Assembly (NCBI GenBank): GCA_011947345.1
Contig: JAAVTG010000574.1
Coordinates: forward strand, 1-64,000
DNA: 64,000 nucleotides
Source of the DNA: Phytophthora quininea
Taxonomy: Eukaryota; Oomycota; Peronosporomycetes; Peronosporales; Peronosporaceae
Direction: 5' to 3'
Part shown: one piece after another, positions 31,681 through 41,843 of the stretch
How positions within the stretch are numbered: position 1 is the first letter of the stretch
Layout of the letters: each line of letters begins with the position of its first letter
Made by a program: the position numbers and the translations under genes
Notes under the pieces: generated by a model
Seen by the model: the letters and a program-made list of their open reading frames with translations, nothing else
Told to the model about the DNA's origin: nothing
Databases searched by the model: none

Positions 31681-31696
31681 TTCCTACTGGCAAGGT
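31681..31696. repeat. Left 16-bp target-site duplication of LINE
   Basis: TTCCTACTGGCAAGGT is repeated exactly at 32461-32476. Confidence 0.85.
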
Positions 31697-32460
31697 TGTT
31701 GCGGCCTGATAGATGCGTGCAACCACACCCCATGAAAGTGCTTGGCTGTCCGCAACGACAGATCCATACAACGTTACAACAGATACTCGCCCTCCGCCAG
31801 TTTCTGGTTCCTGTTGTCCACGATGTGATGCTGAGAATGTTCTTTGGAGACCTCATTGTCGGATCAAGGTTGTTCTTCCTCAAGTCGTTAAATCCTACGA
31901 TTCAACAGTGTGTGAGACGATCATGTGCTGCGATAGAAACAGTAGAGCACTGTTTCTTCTCGTGCCCAGCTCTGACGCAAATGTGGACCCCATTGTGGTC
32001 CCCATGGCATAAGGCTTTTGCGACGGAGTTGGATTGGCGATTGCTAATTTTTCCTAAACCACGAGACCTGAATAGGGAGTGGAGGCAGAACCAAAAGGTG
32101 GTCCTGCTACTGTGGCGAGTCCACACTGCGATCGCGTTCCATGCTACGTGGAGATTGAGAAACGACATACTATTCCGTGAAACTACAGCTGAAATACCAA
32201 GCGTCCAAAATGTGATGTCCTCTTTTCGACGACACTGTCTGTTCATCAATCACCATTCAGCGGAGCTTGGGATTGACGACAAAATTGTAACCTCTGTTCT
32301 GGAGAAGTTAGGCTTTGACCCACCTGCGCCGCGAAACACACTACCAGCAAGTCACGTTTGGATTCCACGAAACTAAGCAGCAGAACGACTAAGTAGCATA
32401 CGATCGTAGCTAGAAAAACGATTTATCCGACTGGTTAATCAACTTAAATTTCTTTCTTTC
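31697..32460 (+). mobile_element. 5'-truncated LINE (non-LTR retrotransposon), 764 bp
   Basis: A plus frame running to the stop at 32374-32376 encodes about 226 residues of the C-terminal end of a LINE ORF2. It includes a zinc-binding zf-RVT-like motif (ETVEHCFFSCPALTQMW), then a Trp-rich helical tail (LLLWRVHTAIAFHATWRLRN). An 84-bp 3' UTR ends in a CTTTCTTTC-type repeat directly before the second target duplication. The reverse transcriptase and endonuclease domains are absent, as expected from incomplete target-primed reverse transcription. The frame starts in flanking DNA, so there is no own initiator. Confidence 0.85.
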
Positions 32461-32476
32461 TTCCTACTGGCAAGGT
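32461..32476. repeat. Right 16-bp target-site duplication of LINE
   Basis: TTCCTACTGGCAAGGT is identical to 31681-31696 and bounds the LINE 3' end. Confidence 0.85.
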
Positions 32477-32845
32477 ACTTTCGCTGTCTGTTACCAACTA
32501 TTACGGCAAACCATCACGGAGACTGATCTCGAGGATTGGTCGCTGGATCCTCGACCAAGCGATCGGCACTGTACAGATGACGGGGGTGTATGCGACTGCA
32601 CGAGAGTCGGCGCTACGTTTAGTGGCTCCGACGACAACGCCAGGATAATACACTTGGCAAGAGGATGTTTGGTCAACGGACACCACAAAGTTCACAAGTT
32701 CACCCACGACCTCGACGCTTCTCTAGACCAGTCGTCAGCCAGACCAAGCACCATGGTCGGATTTGTTGCGCGCTCCGAATAACTGATCCCCTCATTCGAA
32801 AACTTCCTGTGTTCTGCACAAGGACTTACTCGCTCTCGATCCCCA

Positions 32846-33739
32846 ATGGTGTCTACCTCGTCCCTGACTGCTTTCGCCGTGGGTGCTGCGGTCGCCATGA
32901 CAGGCGCCGACGCTCGACTTTCCACCGGTGTCTGCTACTCGCCGTGGCACCACCAGACCGTCAATTGGGACGTGCTGGCCAACGACATGAAGCAGGTCTC
33001 GCAGTACTTCTCGAGCATCCGCACCTACCACGCGCAGTTCAGCGGTGTCAACGTCGTCGACATGGCGGCCTCGGCCGGGATTCGCGTTGCTGTCGGTGTG
33101 CAGCTGGGTGACCGTCGCTACATTGACTCGGAGATTCAGGCCGTTTGCGACGGCTACTCTCGCAACTCGTGGGCCGTCGAGGCCGTCTACGTGGGCAACG
33201 AGGACCTGCAGAACGGCGGCTTCGGTTCCTTCTCGGCCGACGAATTGGCCGGCTACATCCGTCGCGTCAAGAGCTGTGTCGGCAACACTCCCGTCGGATC
33301 GGCGCAGCGCATCAATGAGTGGTTGGGTGCCGACCAGGCCTGGACGCTGGCCAATGCCTGCGACATCATCGGTGTCAACATCCACCCGTACTTCACGCCC
33401 GGTAGTCAACCCGCTATTGAAAAGCTGAAATCTCAATGGGAGCAGATGATAAGCAAGTTCGGTGCTGCCAAGGTGCACCTGACGGAGACTGGCTGGCCGT
33501 ACGCTGGTGAGAATTACCAGGGCAACGTCCCGTCCAAGGAGAACATGCAGCAGTTCCTGTACGATTACGCGTGGTGGGCCAAGAGCGTAACCCAGTCGTA
33601 CTGGTTCATGATGTACGACACGACCGTGAGCTACACTGGCTCCGAGTGCGAGAAGCGCTTCGGTCTGTTCGGCACGGATATGTCCCAGCACGTCAGCATC
33701 CCGGACTACCAGAACCAGCAGAAGCGTCTGCGTCGCTAG
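32846..33739 (+). CDS. Secreted GH17 endo-1,3-beta-glucanase, copy 2
   Basis: The 297-residue product has a signal peptide of about 23 residues ([13 protein letters not shown], cut after ADA). The GH17 domain carries acid/base Glu119 (VGNED) and nucleophile Glu of [11 protein letters not shown] at about 214. From [11 protein letters not shown] to [11 protein letters not shown] it matches the inverted copy at 19360 almost base for base, with about four differences seen over some 480 bp. The signal peptide and the C-terminal 110 residues are clearly diverged (for example [17 protein letters not shown] here). It should hydrolyse extracellular beta-1,3-glucan. There are no introns. The next gene on the same strand starts 170 bp downstream. 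The long antisense frame over it is a shadow. Confidence 0.93.
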   Translation: MVSTSSLTAFAVGAAVAMTGADARLSTGVCYSPWHHQTVNWDVLANDMKQVSQYFSSIRTYHAQFSGVNVVDMAASAGIRVAVGVQLGDRRYIDSEIQAVCDGYSRNSWAVEAVYVGNEDLQNGGFGSFSADELAGYIRRVKSCVGNTPVGSAQRINEWLGADQAWTLANACDIIGVNIHPYFTPGSQPAIEKLKSQWEQMISKFGAAKVHLTETGWPYAGENYQGNVPSKENMQQFLYDYAWWAKSVTQSYWFMMYDTTVSYTGSECEKRFGLFGTDMSQHVSIPDYQNQQKRLRR

Positions 33740-33908
33740 ACTGTCGACCTACCTACGGGGTTTTCAAAAACACCGATAGAAATACTCAACTTTCCTTAGT
33801 AGAATGCATTGCTCTACGAAAAAGCACAACAAAAAAGGCAACAAATACAAGAATTCCTTGCCAAGAAAAATCATTTTTCCTTATTCTCAGTTCGTATCAT
33901 TCATCGTT

Positions 33909-36132
33909 ATGGAGTCCAACCCGCTGCTTCTCCGCGCCGATGTGGAGCCTCTACTGACCGAGACGCGGCTCCAGCTGCTGCACAAGCAGCCGGACCGAGC
34001 GCGCATGAGCTTCCTGCGTCTCCCGGAGCTGGAGACGCGACGCAAGAGCTTCTTGGAAGCCATTCTGAGGGACTTCTACGCCGCCGGATTATACGACGTC
34101 CCCGTGCTGTTGACGTTCCTGGAGGCGCTCCCCAGCTGGAACTGGACGCTAGACGGCTGTTCCATTCTCCACAGCGTCAGCTCCGCCCTACGAGAGCCCA
34201 GTACTAAGCCAGGAGGAGACGCTTTACGAGCGCTGGAGACTCGACAGCGCAAGTTCCCACAACTTCCCTTGGCCTTCTTTTTATTAAAATTGATGAGTCA
34301 TTTAGAAGGCAGTGCCCGAGTTAGAGCCGAAAGCTACTGGTACAAGTGGGTCAGCCCTACTTTAAGAGCTGTAGCTACAGGACAACCGCTAGAACTCAAG
34401 ATCTTAAGTAGAACAGGACGGACCGAGTACTTTGACGGAGATCCTGCGAAGGAGGAGCTGCTATATGCACCGGGGAATTCAGGTTCTTTTGATACAGACA
34501 GAAGACACGCTCTGACGTGGGTGGAAAGGGAGGAAGGCGAAGAAGAACAAACAGCGCCATGGCCTAGAGACAAAGACCGCAAGAAAGCTCAGTGGAGACT
34601 CATCCCGGCTGATGCTCATACCGACACTTTTCTAGTACAAAGTGAACGGTTTGAAGAGTTTTTGTATTCCGCGGATTATGCAAAGTTTAAGAGGGATAAG
34701 AAGGGCAAGACCCGAAGCAGAGTGTTCACGTGGAGGAAAGCGCAGGAGTCTCCTGGCCCAGCAGGCAAGTGGCAGCTTGTGGCGTTGAGTGGCAAGGAGA
34801 GAGACGTATTTGCCCTGTATAACCCTTATCAAAGGGAATTTTTGTACGCTCCGACAGAAGATCTGTTGGACAGTAAACGGCGCCATGTTCTGACAAGAGC
34901 AGCGTTGGATGGAGCTCGAGTGGACGTAGACACTGAGGGTGGAGCGATGTGGTGTGCATGGCGTGTGACTCCAGCACAACAATCGCCAATGGAGCGAGGT
35001 GTCGAAGCCTTTTTGGTAAGCAATATCCGGTTGCGGTGGAGCAGCTTACACTGGCGCTTCAAGATCTACCCGACAATACCGAACACGTCAAATGCTTTGC
35101 GTACAGGATGACTGCAAACCTGCGACTGCGTAGATTTGACTTGGTAGCGCCTGACTTTCAAGCCATTCAAGCGCTTGGTGGTGATAAAGCTGCCATTTTC
35201 CATGGACTAGCGCATTTGTGGGAAGAAAACGCTAGCTATCTTGCAGCTATGGCGGCATCTCCGTCGGATGTCCAGGTGCAGGCCTTGGAAATTGAAACTT
35301 CGCCCGATAATCCGTTTTTATGCGTCACCAGCTCGCGAAAGGTGACGACAGTTTTGTGCGGCGTGATTTCCAGGCGGCCATTGTTTGCTATCAAGAAGCC
35401 GCGACGTGCAGCTCGTCCCCATCGAAAGGTAATGAACTCGAAGATGCAGAGACAATCAGGCAGCGTGTCCGAGCGTATGTGTCATGTGCTAAATGTTTTT
35501 ACGCGCTGGATGAAACGGAGAATGCGTGGCAGTATCTGTCGATAGCTCATGATATTACTGGCGCGTCGGTAGAGAGTGAAGCTTCCATTCTACTCTGGAA
35601 GGGAAAGTGTAGACGCATCCAGAAGGCGTACGAGGAGTCTCTAGAGTTACTAGAGAAGGCTTTTGACCGTGCGGTGGCGGCCTCCGCGACTTCAGTGAGT
35701 CTGCCAAGTGCTGCAACCGCGCCATTGTCTGCTGCAATGCTGAAAAAGTCAATCCTGATGGAGATGAAAGTTGTAGGACTGCTTCGTCAGGGGTTTTACG
35801 ACACGTTATTGTCCCCTGATGAGAGCGCTAACCGAACCGGAGAGGATGCGGTTGGTGGCGACGCCGAGAAGACACTGACTCAGATGATGGAGGTCTTCCA
35901 TTGTCCGTTGAGCCTGGAGCTGATGGATGACCCAGTCACCACCCCAGATGGAAACACTTATGAACGCGCCATGATCGAACAGCATTTGGAAGTAAATGGG
36001 TGCTTCGACCCGTTGACACGCGCTCCGTTGACCAAAGTGCAGCTTCATCCTAATCGTGCATTAAAGCAGCTGATGGAGACGCTACTTAGTGACCACCGTC
36101 TGGGTCTGCTGCTAGCGTCGTGTTCGACCTAG
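33909..36132 (+). pseudogene. Trefoil-like repeat / TPR / U-box ubiquitin-ligase-like gene, two frameshifts
   Basis: From Met 33909 (the frame is open from 33804) come about 170 helical residues. Three related repeats of about 65-70 residues follow, at about 34430-34960: ELLYAPGNSG..DRRHALTWV, EFLYSADYAK..SRVFTWRK and EFLYAPTEDL..KRRHVLTRA. Each sits beside a W-x-L strand, suggesting a beta-trefoil-like fold. TPR-like helices follow (RGVEAF, then KQYPVAVEQLTLALQDLP, then AKGDDSFVRRDFQAAIVCYQEA). A C-terminal U-box (35890-36100) has FHCPLSLELMDDPVTTPDG, TYERAMIEQHLEV and CFDPLTRAPLTKVQLHPNRAL, the E2-binding fold of CHIP-type E3 ligases. Two -1 shifts occur, at about 35012 and about 35308, each in a run of five T. 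It could be one intact gene if those are sequence errors. TPR plus U-box implies chaperone- or substrate-linked ubiquitination. Confidence 0.8.
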
Positions 36133-36293
36133 ACGATTTTTACTTGTATGGGGCTTTTGTCTGCTACAACCATATTCATGTTTCATGTTTTTGGTCAGCC
36201 ATCGAAACATCAATCAGTAGTCGCAGTAGTCCTCAATCATCATGTAGCAGAAATGACTACGACCACACTTTTCAAATCGCCAAGCCCCCAAGA

Positions 36294-37909
36294 ATGACTT
36301 CTCCACCAGTACGCACGACAACGAAGTTTGTGTGTCGCGAATGCCTACCCAACTACGGGCCAGTAGTGGTCGATATAGTGGATAGATTCCTGGATGATGA
36401 ATTAAAAGACAACCGAGAGTTCTCAGCTGCATGTGAACGTGGGGACCCGATCGACGTCCTCGAGTTTTACTTACAGAGGACGACTCCAAACTGGAAGCGG
36501 GCAATCTTTTCAGCTATTCGAGGAAGCCACTTGCACGTCTTGCAGTGGATTTTAAGAGATCGTCAAGATGGCCGAGGACCGTGGCAACAAGAAACGAAGG
36601 ACATGATGGAACTTGCTCCAGAGTGTGGCAGTGTTGAGATTATGAAGTGGCTACATGCTACTGGGAGAGGGAACTATTCCCCCGAACTCATGGAGTTTGC
36701 TGTGCCCAGGGCACAACTTGGCGCGATCCAATTTCTTGCACAGGAATGGTGGCAGTCTTGCCTTCTTAGACCAGGTGTACGTAGATAACGTCGAGGTTTG
36801 TCAATGGCTCTTCGATCATGGCGTGCGGTCCTTCGACTGTACAAGTGTAGAGCTTACAGCGGGCTTTGGCAAGTTGGAACTGATGAAGTGGTTTCATGAG
36901 AAGTTTGAGGAAATGTTTACCGTTGAAGCGGTGGATGAGGCGCTATACCCAGCAGCTGACGTAGGGAACCTCGATATAGTGATGTGGCTGTATGAACAGT
37001 ACAGCGGGAAATGTACTAAAAATCTGATGGATGCTACTGCGAAGTCAGGTAATCTGGCGTTGCTTCGATGGCTTCAGCAAAATCGACCCGAAGGCTGTAC
37101 GACCGAAGCCATAAACTCTGCAGCTGCCAGAGGGTACCTTGAGGTCGTAAAATGGCTGCATGCGAACCGATCTGAAGGCTGCACGGCTAAAGCCGTTGAC
37201 GAGGCTGTACGTGGTGGTCATCTTGACGTTGTCCGTTGGTTCCTTGAGAATCGCTCGGAGAGATACACTGAAGAAGGACTGATCCAAGCTGCGTGGAATG
37301 GACACATGAAAATGTTCTGCTTTCTCTACGATAATAACAGTAAATTCCAATCTCAAATCGTCAACCAGGCACTGCGAGATGCTGCGGAAGTTGGTCGCTT
37401 GGCGGTGATAAAGTTGCTGGCACCTCATGTGTCAAAGCGAAAGAGACGTTTTAAAGTTGGGTTTTGGTTCGAGCTTTTAGAGTGGACTCGGAAAACGCTG
37501 GACAGAATGAGAGGACGCAGCTCAAAGCAGCAGCAAGACGCGAAGTGCCACATATTGGACGCGTCGACATGGTTCCGCAAGCATGGGTATATCAAAATGA
37601 ACTTGTAACAAGTATATTGAGCATCGTGTTGGAACGAGGACATCCAGAGTTGGTCGAGTGCTTTGTCACACACAGCGAAGATTTTAAGTTTGAGGATCAC
37701 TTGAAAATTGCTGCGAGACACTCGACCACACTGCTAAGATGGCTACTAGAACGTGGGCCGCAGTTGGACCTAGAGACTTCAAGATCCTCGCGAACAAACA
37801 CCACCTCGTGGAAGTCAGGCGGTTCTTGTCCGAAAGTGAGCGTGCAGTCCTCCAAAACTCGTCTGCAACGCGTGAGGTAAGCGCCAGGAAGCGGTACCGT
37901 GAATTCTAA
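36294..37909 (+). pseudogene. Oomycete ankyrin-repeat protein, frameshifted
   Basis: Met 36294 opens a frame with ankyrin-like helices (GSHLHVLQWILRDRQDG, GSVEIMKWLHATG). Near 36740 the frame shifts and continues to 37608 with repeats of about 31-33 residues: NVEVCQWLFDHG, GKLELMKWFHEKF, GNLDIVMWLYEQYSG, GNLALLRWLQQNRPEGC, GYLEVVKWLHANRSEGC, GHLDVVRWFLENRSE and GHMKMFCFLYDNN. A further shift near 37500-37540 leads to LVTSILSIVLERGHPELVEC and LLRWLLERGPQLD, with the end in a third frame (REVSARKRYREF, stop 37907-37909). The repeat pattern (LD-x-V-x-W-L-x-x-N-R-x-E-G-C) is that of the large oomycete ankyrin family thought to mediate protein binding. No other domain is visible. Confidence 0.75.
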
Positions 37910-37980
37910 GGACGCCCCAGTCGTGCATTTGATCTGAACAAACTGAAAACACCTTTAAAAACCTTCATTTCGACGATTGA

Positions 37981-38790
37981 TGTGGCTGTCATATTAGTTA
38001 AATCATCACGACTGGAAGATTTACAAAACGATTCCTGGACAATCGGAAAACTTGTCTACACTGAGCCCCGTTATTTTCGCTTGGAGTTCAATAGATCGAT
38101 CGTCGAAACTGAAGGATTTGACCATGATCCAGTGACTTCTGGACCGCTTCCCGGGGTGTCCTGTTTATCGAGAAGTTTAAGGAGAGATTGCCCAAGTTGG
38201 ACGTGTTGGGGTTCTGCAGATAGTAGAGACGAGCGGACCTCGTGAGATCAGTCCTATTGATGACAACCTACTTAATTCCGCGGCTAGAAATGGCCATTGG
38301 GAGCGGGTGCGGTATGTGCATGAGCTTTGGCCGCAAAATCCCTCACGCCTTGAACGTTTGGTGGCGTTTGCTTTCCAATAAAATAACGTGGAACAAATGA
38401 AGTGGCTCGTGGAGCGCGACAGATTGACGGCTCACCCGATTTGTTTCTAGGGGAACAAGAAGCTGGCATTAAGTATGCCATCGGGACTCGTTTATCCAAC
38501 AGCAACTAGCGATTCTGGAATGGTGGAGAGCTACTTTTGAGACCCGGAAAACATCAGAAGCGATGGATGCTGCTGCTGCGAAGCAGGACAATTTGAAAAT
38601 GCTGCAATGGTTTTACGACAATGTGAATGCACATAACTTGTTTGCAGGAATTGCAGCTTCTGTACGTTGTAGACAGGTGAATATGATTGTGTGGACATTC
38701 AAGTACGACAAGCGCGGATTCACGTGGGATCTAGTGGCTATTGCTGCACTCACAGACACGGCCTACCTTCAGCGAGAATGACTTTCAGCG
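37981..38790 (+). pseudogene. Second ankyrin-family fragment
   Basis: Plus-strand pieces in several frames: DSWTIGKLVYTEPRYFRLEFNR (about 38030-38095), RNGHWERVRYVHELWPQNPS (about 38290), VEQMKWLVERDRLT (about 38395) and AAAKQDNLKMLQWFYDNVNA (38563-38640). The first block is shared with the fragment at 62520-62620 (WTIYQLVCTEPCYFHWEFNR), so both descend from the same family of ankyrin-type proteins. Multiple stops and shifts show decay. Confidence 0.65.
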
Positions 38791-39311
38791 TCCTTTATAA
38801 AGGGTGCAACGATTCCCCAATCTCTGTGGGGCTGAACTTCTCCATTAATTTCTCAAAAATTACTTGTAGGAAGACCACCACTGCTAGGTCGAGCGAAGAC
38901 AGCTAGGCAGAAGAAAACATGCAATCCAACAATCCAACTTTTTTATCAGTGCTGTCCAAACTCATGTGAAGAAGCTGGTAAAGAAATCCAGCAGTGCCAA
39001 CTCAGCAAGACTCGGCACGGGCGACCATCTTGATTTTCGCGTCGAGCTTGCCTTTCATCGGTAGCGTGATGGAAACGACGTAAGTCACGTCCTGAGGGTG
39101 CTCCAATTTGACTCGGTACTTGCTCAGTAGAGACGCCACGATTAACTTCATCTCTAACATCGCTAACGTTTTCCCAAGACACAAGCGCGGACCCGAGTTA
39201 AAAGCAACGAACTTGTACGGCGAGACCGAGATGACTTCGCCCGTTTGGGGATCGATCCATCGCTCCGGTTTGAACTCAGCCGCATCAGGTCCCCAGACGT
39301 ACGGCATGCGG

Positions 39312-39316
39312 CCCAT
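39312..39316. repeat. Left CCCAT target duplication of Gypsy element 1
   Basis: CCCAT precedes the LTR start TGATCTGG and recurs at 45201-45205. In the P450 frame it codes part of AMG. Confidence 0.9.
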
Positions 39317-39572
39317 TGATCTGGATTCGCCCTAAACGTACTGCACTTGTGCAGTTCTTGGCCAGTTGGAAACTGGGGGTTTATTTCTCTTTGCTTTTAC
39401 TTTTCTCGGGCCTCCTCGTTGCCCTCTCTTCTAGCTACTGTCTCTGGCTGAAAACCTACGCACGCAGGCACGTCCGTCCTCGCACGCACGCTCACTTCTG
39501 ACCACAGCACCCGTAGCATACACTCTGCTGCACCCTGACGACTAAGTGACATCCAGTGGGTGTGGCAGAACA
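39317..39572 (-). repeat. 3' LTR of Gypsy element 1
   Basis: This 256-bp repeat matches 44943-45200. It differs by an aaacGTactg/aaacGCactg change, a small indel in the CTCTTTG tract and one A/C change near TGAAAACC. Confidence 0.9.
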
Positions 39573-39639
39573 CTTCCCTTCGAACTGCGGGAAGATACAC
39601 GTAGTAAACAAACGACAACGTAAACAACACACTGCGTTG

Positions 39640-41832
39640 TTACGGCTTCGTACCACGACGACGGCGTAATGGCACAGCATCAGCATCAGCAGCAATTCCC
39701 AATGCAGTTGCCATCTTGCGCACAGCTTCACCCGTTAAACTCTCGTCGATGAACTTCTTCACAAGGTCCGGTTGATCCTCGAGCATGATCTGAGCGGGCT
39801 CCCACGAGGCTTCCAACTCGTCGAGGCCATACCACTTCACCTTAATCTCCCATGCCTTGCGTTCACGTCCATAGCGACACTCCAGGAACTTCTCGACAAG
39901 ATGTCCTCCTTCGCCATGGATAATGTGGTCCACAAGATCCTCCGTCATCTCAAGACCTGCTTCTGCATACAGCTTCATTCGAGACGCATGGACCACATGA
40001 ATGTCGAATGGCTCAACCATGTTCTGTACTTCAAAAGTGTAATCATTGAGAGTCTTGACAATTCTGCGAGGCCCCTTCCACTGGATCGCAAGCTTATTTG
40101 CACGAGAAAATACTTGGCCCACCAATACAAAATCTCCCACGGAAAACTTTGGTAATACAACGCCTGACCGCGCTGCGTGACGTTTTCTTGCTTGTGTCCG
40201 ACGCTTTTCGCTCGTTTCCGCTAGTTTCTTGTGCATTTTCTCTAGGGAATCCTGCACCTCGCTCAAGTGCTGTTTCTGCTTGTCGACGACCCAGTCAACA
40301 CTCACTACCTTCTGTTCCGGCTGCTTCAGTATGGCCGCGACAGGAGTCTGTGGAGTCAGCGCAGTAAAAGCAGTGACCGGAGCAATCCCACCAAGCCGAT
40401 CAGCGGGCATTTGGTTCAGCGCCATTTGTACAACAGGTAATACTACCGGCCATTGCTGGATAGCCAATTTCTGTTCACTCATCAAAGCACGGATACAGTG
40501 CAGGACCAGCCGATTCACAACTTCCACACTGCCATTAGCCCATGGCGTGTACGCAGTAACAAAGTGGTGATTGGCTCCAAACTGCTTCCGGAGCTGCTCA
40601 ATTACCGTGTTTTTGAAATGTGATCCTTGGTCCGAAACCCACTGATAAACAACTCCAAACCGCTTAAACCAGTCGGTAAGCGCATGAAACACCTCAACGC
40701 TTGATGCTGACGCACACGGAACCAATTCCACGAAACCGGACATGTCGTCCTTCAGAACAAGGATGTACGACAACCCATCAGAGCTCGTCGGCATGCTCAA
40801 AAAGTCAAAATGCAAGACCTCATTCGGTTTTGTGGCATGGATAGCCTCGCCAAATGGTCTTGGCACGATCGATCCGTCCACGCGCATGCAGTGCAAACAG
40901 ATTTTCAACAGCGACTGTACGGACTTCTCCATGTTGTCCCACACAAAATACTCGCTCAGATGTTGCAGCGTCGTTGCCGCGCCACGATGACCCGCTGTTC
41001 CGGCGTGGGCCACGATGCACACACGTGTCTGGAAACTTGTAGCGTTAGGAGGTATCCAAACACGCTTTTTGTCATCACGAAAAATCTCGGCGGTACCATC
41101 CCAGTGCAAATTCGCTACAGACGTCTTAGGAGGCGTTGGCTCCGACGCTCCCTCCTCCACCGTAACGACTTCCTTAGTCAACTCTCGAACTTCTGTCAGT
41201 GAAGGCCAGGCAAAGTCCGAAGCTTGCAGCGGTGAGACGGGAAATTCACTGGAAATAGCAATTACTGTCACTCGAATTAAAGTGGCAGCACGAGATGCCA
41301 AATCGGACGCACCCCAGCGTGACAGCAAGTCACCCCAAACGTTTTCGTCCCCGGCAATATGCTCGATAACATAAGGGAATAGTGATAGCACGATTGACCA
41401 GCGCTGCAGTCGATCCGCTTGATAGCGAGCAATACCACTGTCAAACACTTCGGGATTGAAAATGTACATCAAGATCCTGTGGTCTGTGAAAATGGTAAAT
41501 CCACCAGGTCTCAACAGTAAATATTCCAAACGCTTGCACGATTCAATTATCGCAAACACTTCCTTCTCCACCGTCGGCCAACGTGAAGAGGCACCAACAA
41601 ATTTGCCACTTAAGAAAGCAAGAGGTAAATGGCGTTGCTCCTCAAGAGGTTTTCCTGCATCTTCACTTGGGATCTGGGTCACCACTGAGCCCCAATAGTC
41701 AGCGCTCGCGTCAGTAAAAAGACACACCACTGCCGAAGCTTGAGGGTGAGCTAACGGCACCATCTCAAGTAAAGCGCTCTTCAGAGCTGCAACTGCATCT
41801 TCATGTACGCGATCCCAGCCAACGTCACACAA
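39640..41832 (-). CDS. Gypsy element 1 RNase H, integrase and chromodomain
   Basis: The 730-residue open frame starts in the RT connection (HPQASAVVCLFTDASADYWG, RNase H). The tether region is followed by the integrase zinc domain (AHAGTAGHRGAATT then ICLHCMRV). The core DDE is LHFDFLSMP, WVSDQGSHFKN and NGSVEVVNR. The C-terminal GPRRIVKTLNDYTFEV module is followed by a chromodomain: HLVEKFLECRYGRERKAWEI, then KVKWYGLDELEASWEPAQIM. Chromodomains direct such elements to marked chromatin. The frame would be part of a polyprotein; its start is separated from RT by one shift in an A-run near 41857. Confidence 0.92.
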   Translation of the reverse strand: MCDVGWDRVHEDAVAALKSALLEMVPLAHPQASAVVCLFTDASADYWGSVVTQIPSEDAGKPLEEQRHLPLAFLSGKFVGASSRWPTVEKEVFAIIESCKRLEYLLLRPGGFTIFTDHRILMYIFNPEVFDSGIARYQADRLQRWSIVLSLFPYVIEHIAGDENVWGDLLSRWGASDLASRAATLIRVTVIAISSEFPVSPLQASDFAWPSLTEVRELTKEVVTVEEGASEPTPPKTSVANLHWDGTAEIFRDDKKRVWIPPNATSFQTRVCIVAHAGTAGHRGAATTLQHLSEYFVWDNMEKSVQSLLKICLHCMRVDGSIVPRPFGEAIHATKPNEVLHFDFLSMPTSSDGLSYILVLKDDMSGFVELVPCASASSVEVFHALTDWFKRFGVVYQWVSDQGSHFKNTVIEQLRKQFGANHHFVTAYTPWANGSVEVVNRLVLHCIRALMSEQKLAIQQWPVVLPVVQMALNQMPADRLGGIAPVTAFTALTPQTPVAAILKQPEQKVVSVDWVVDKQKQHLSEVQDSLEKMHKKLAETSEKRRTQARKRHAARSGVVLPKFSVGDFVLVGQVFSRANKLAIQWKGPRRIVKTLNDYTFEVQNMVEPFDIHVVHASRMKLYAEAGLEMTEDLVDHIIHGEGGHLVEKFLECRYGRERKAWEIKVKWYGLDELEASWEPAQIMLEDQPDLVKKFIDESLTGEAVRKMATALGIAADADAVPLRRRRGTKP

Positions 41833-41843
41833 CTTGATGTGAG

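Larger units (their letters stand above)
31181..32650 (+). pseudogene. Unrecognised ORF split by a LINE insertion
   Basis: The plus frame ending GISRLDRPQWELPTGKV at about 31696 continues, after removal of the LINE and one 16-bp duplication, in the same frame. It reads LSLSVTNYYGKPSRRLISRI, GRWILDQAIGTVQMTGVYAT and ALRLVAPTTTPG, then stops at about 32647. The seamless join shows the coding frame predates the LINE. I recognise no domain; it may belong to another repeat family. Confidence 0.45.

Noticed and set aside
35012..35045. GTAAGC at 35014 as a splice donor explaining the break in the U-box gene
   Set aside because: The sequence directly after it (KQYPVAVEQLTLAL) fits the TPR helix, and no acceptor at a usable distance restores the frame. 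A missing T fits better.
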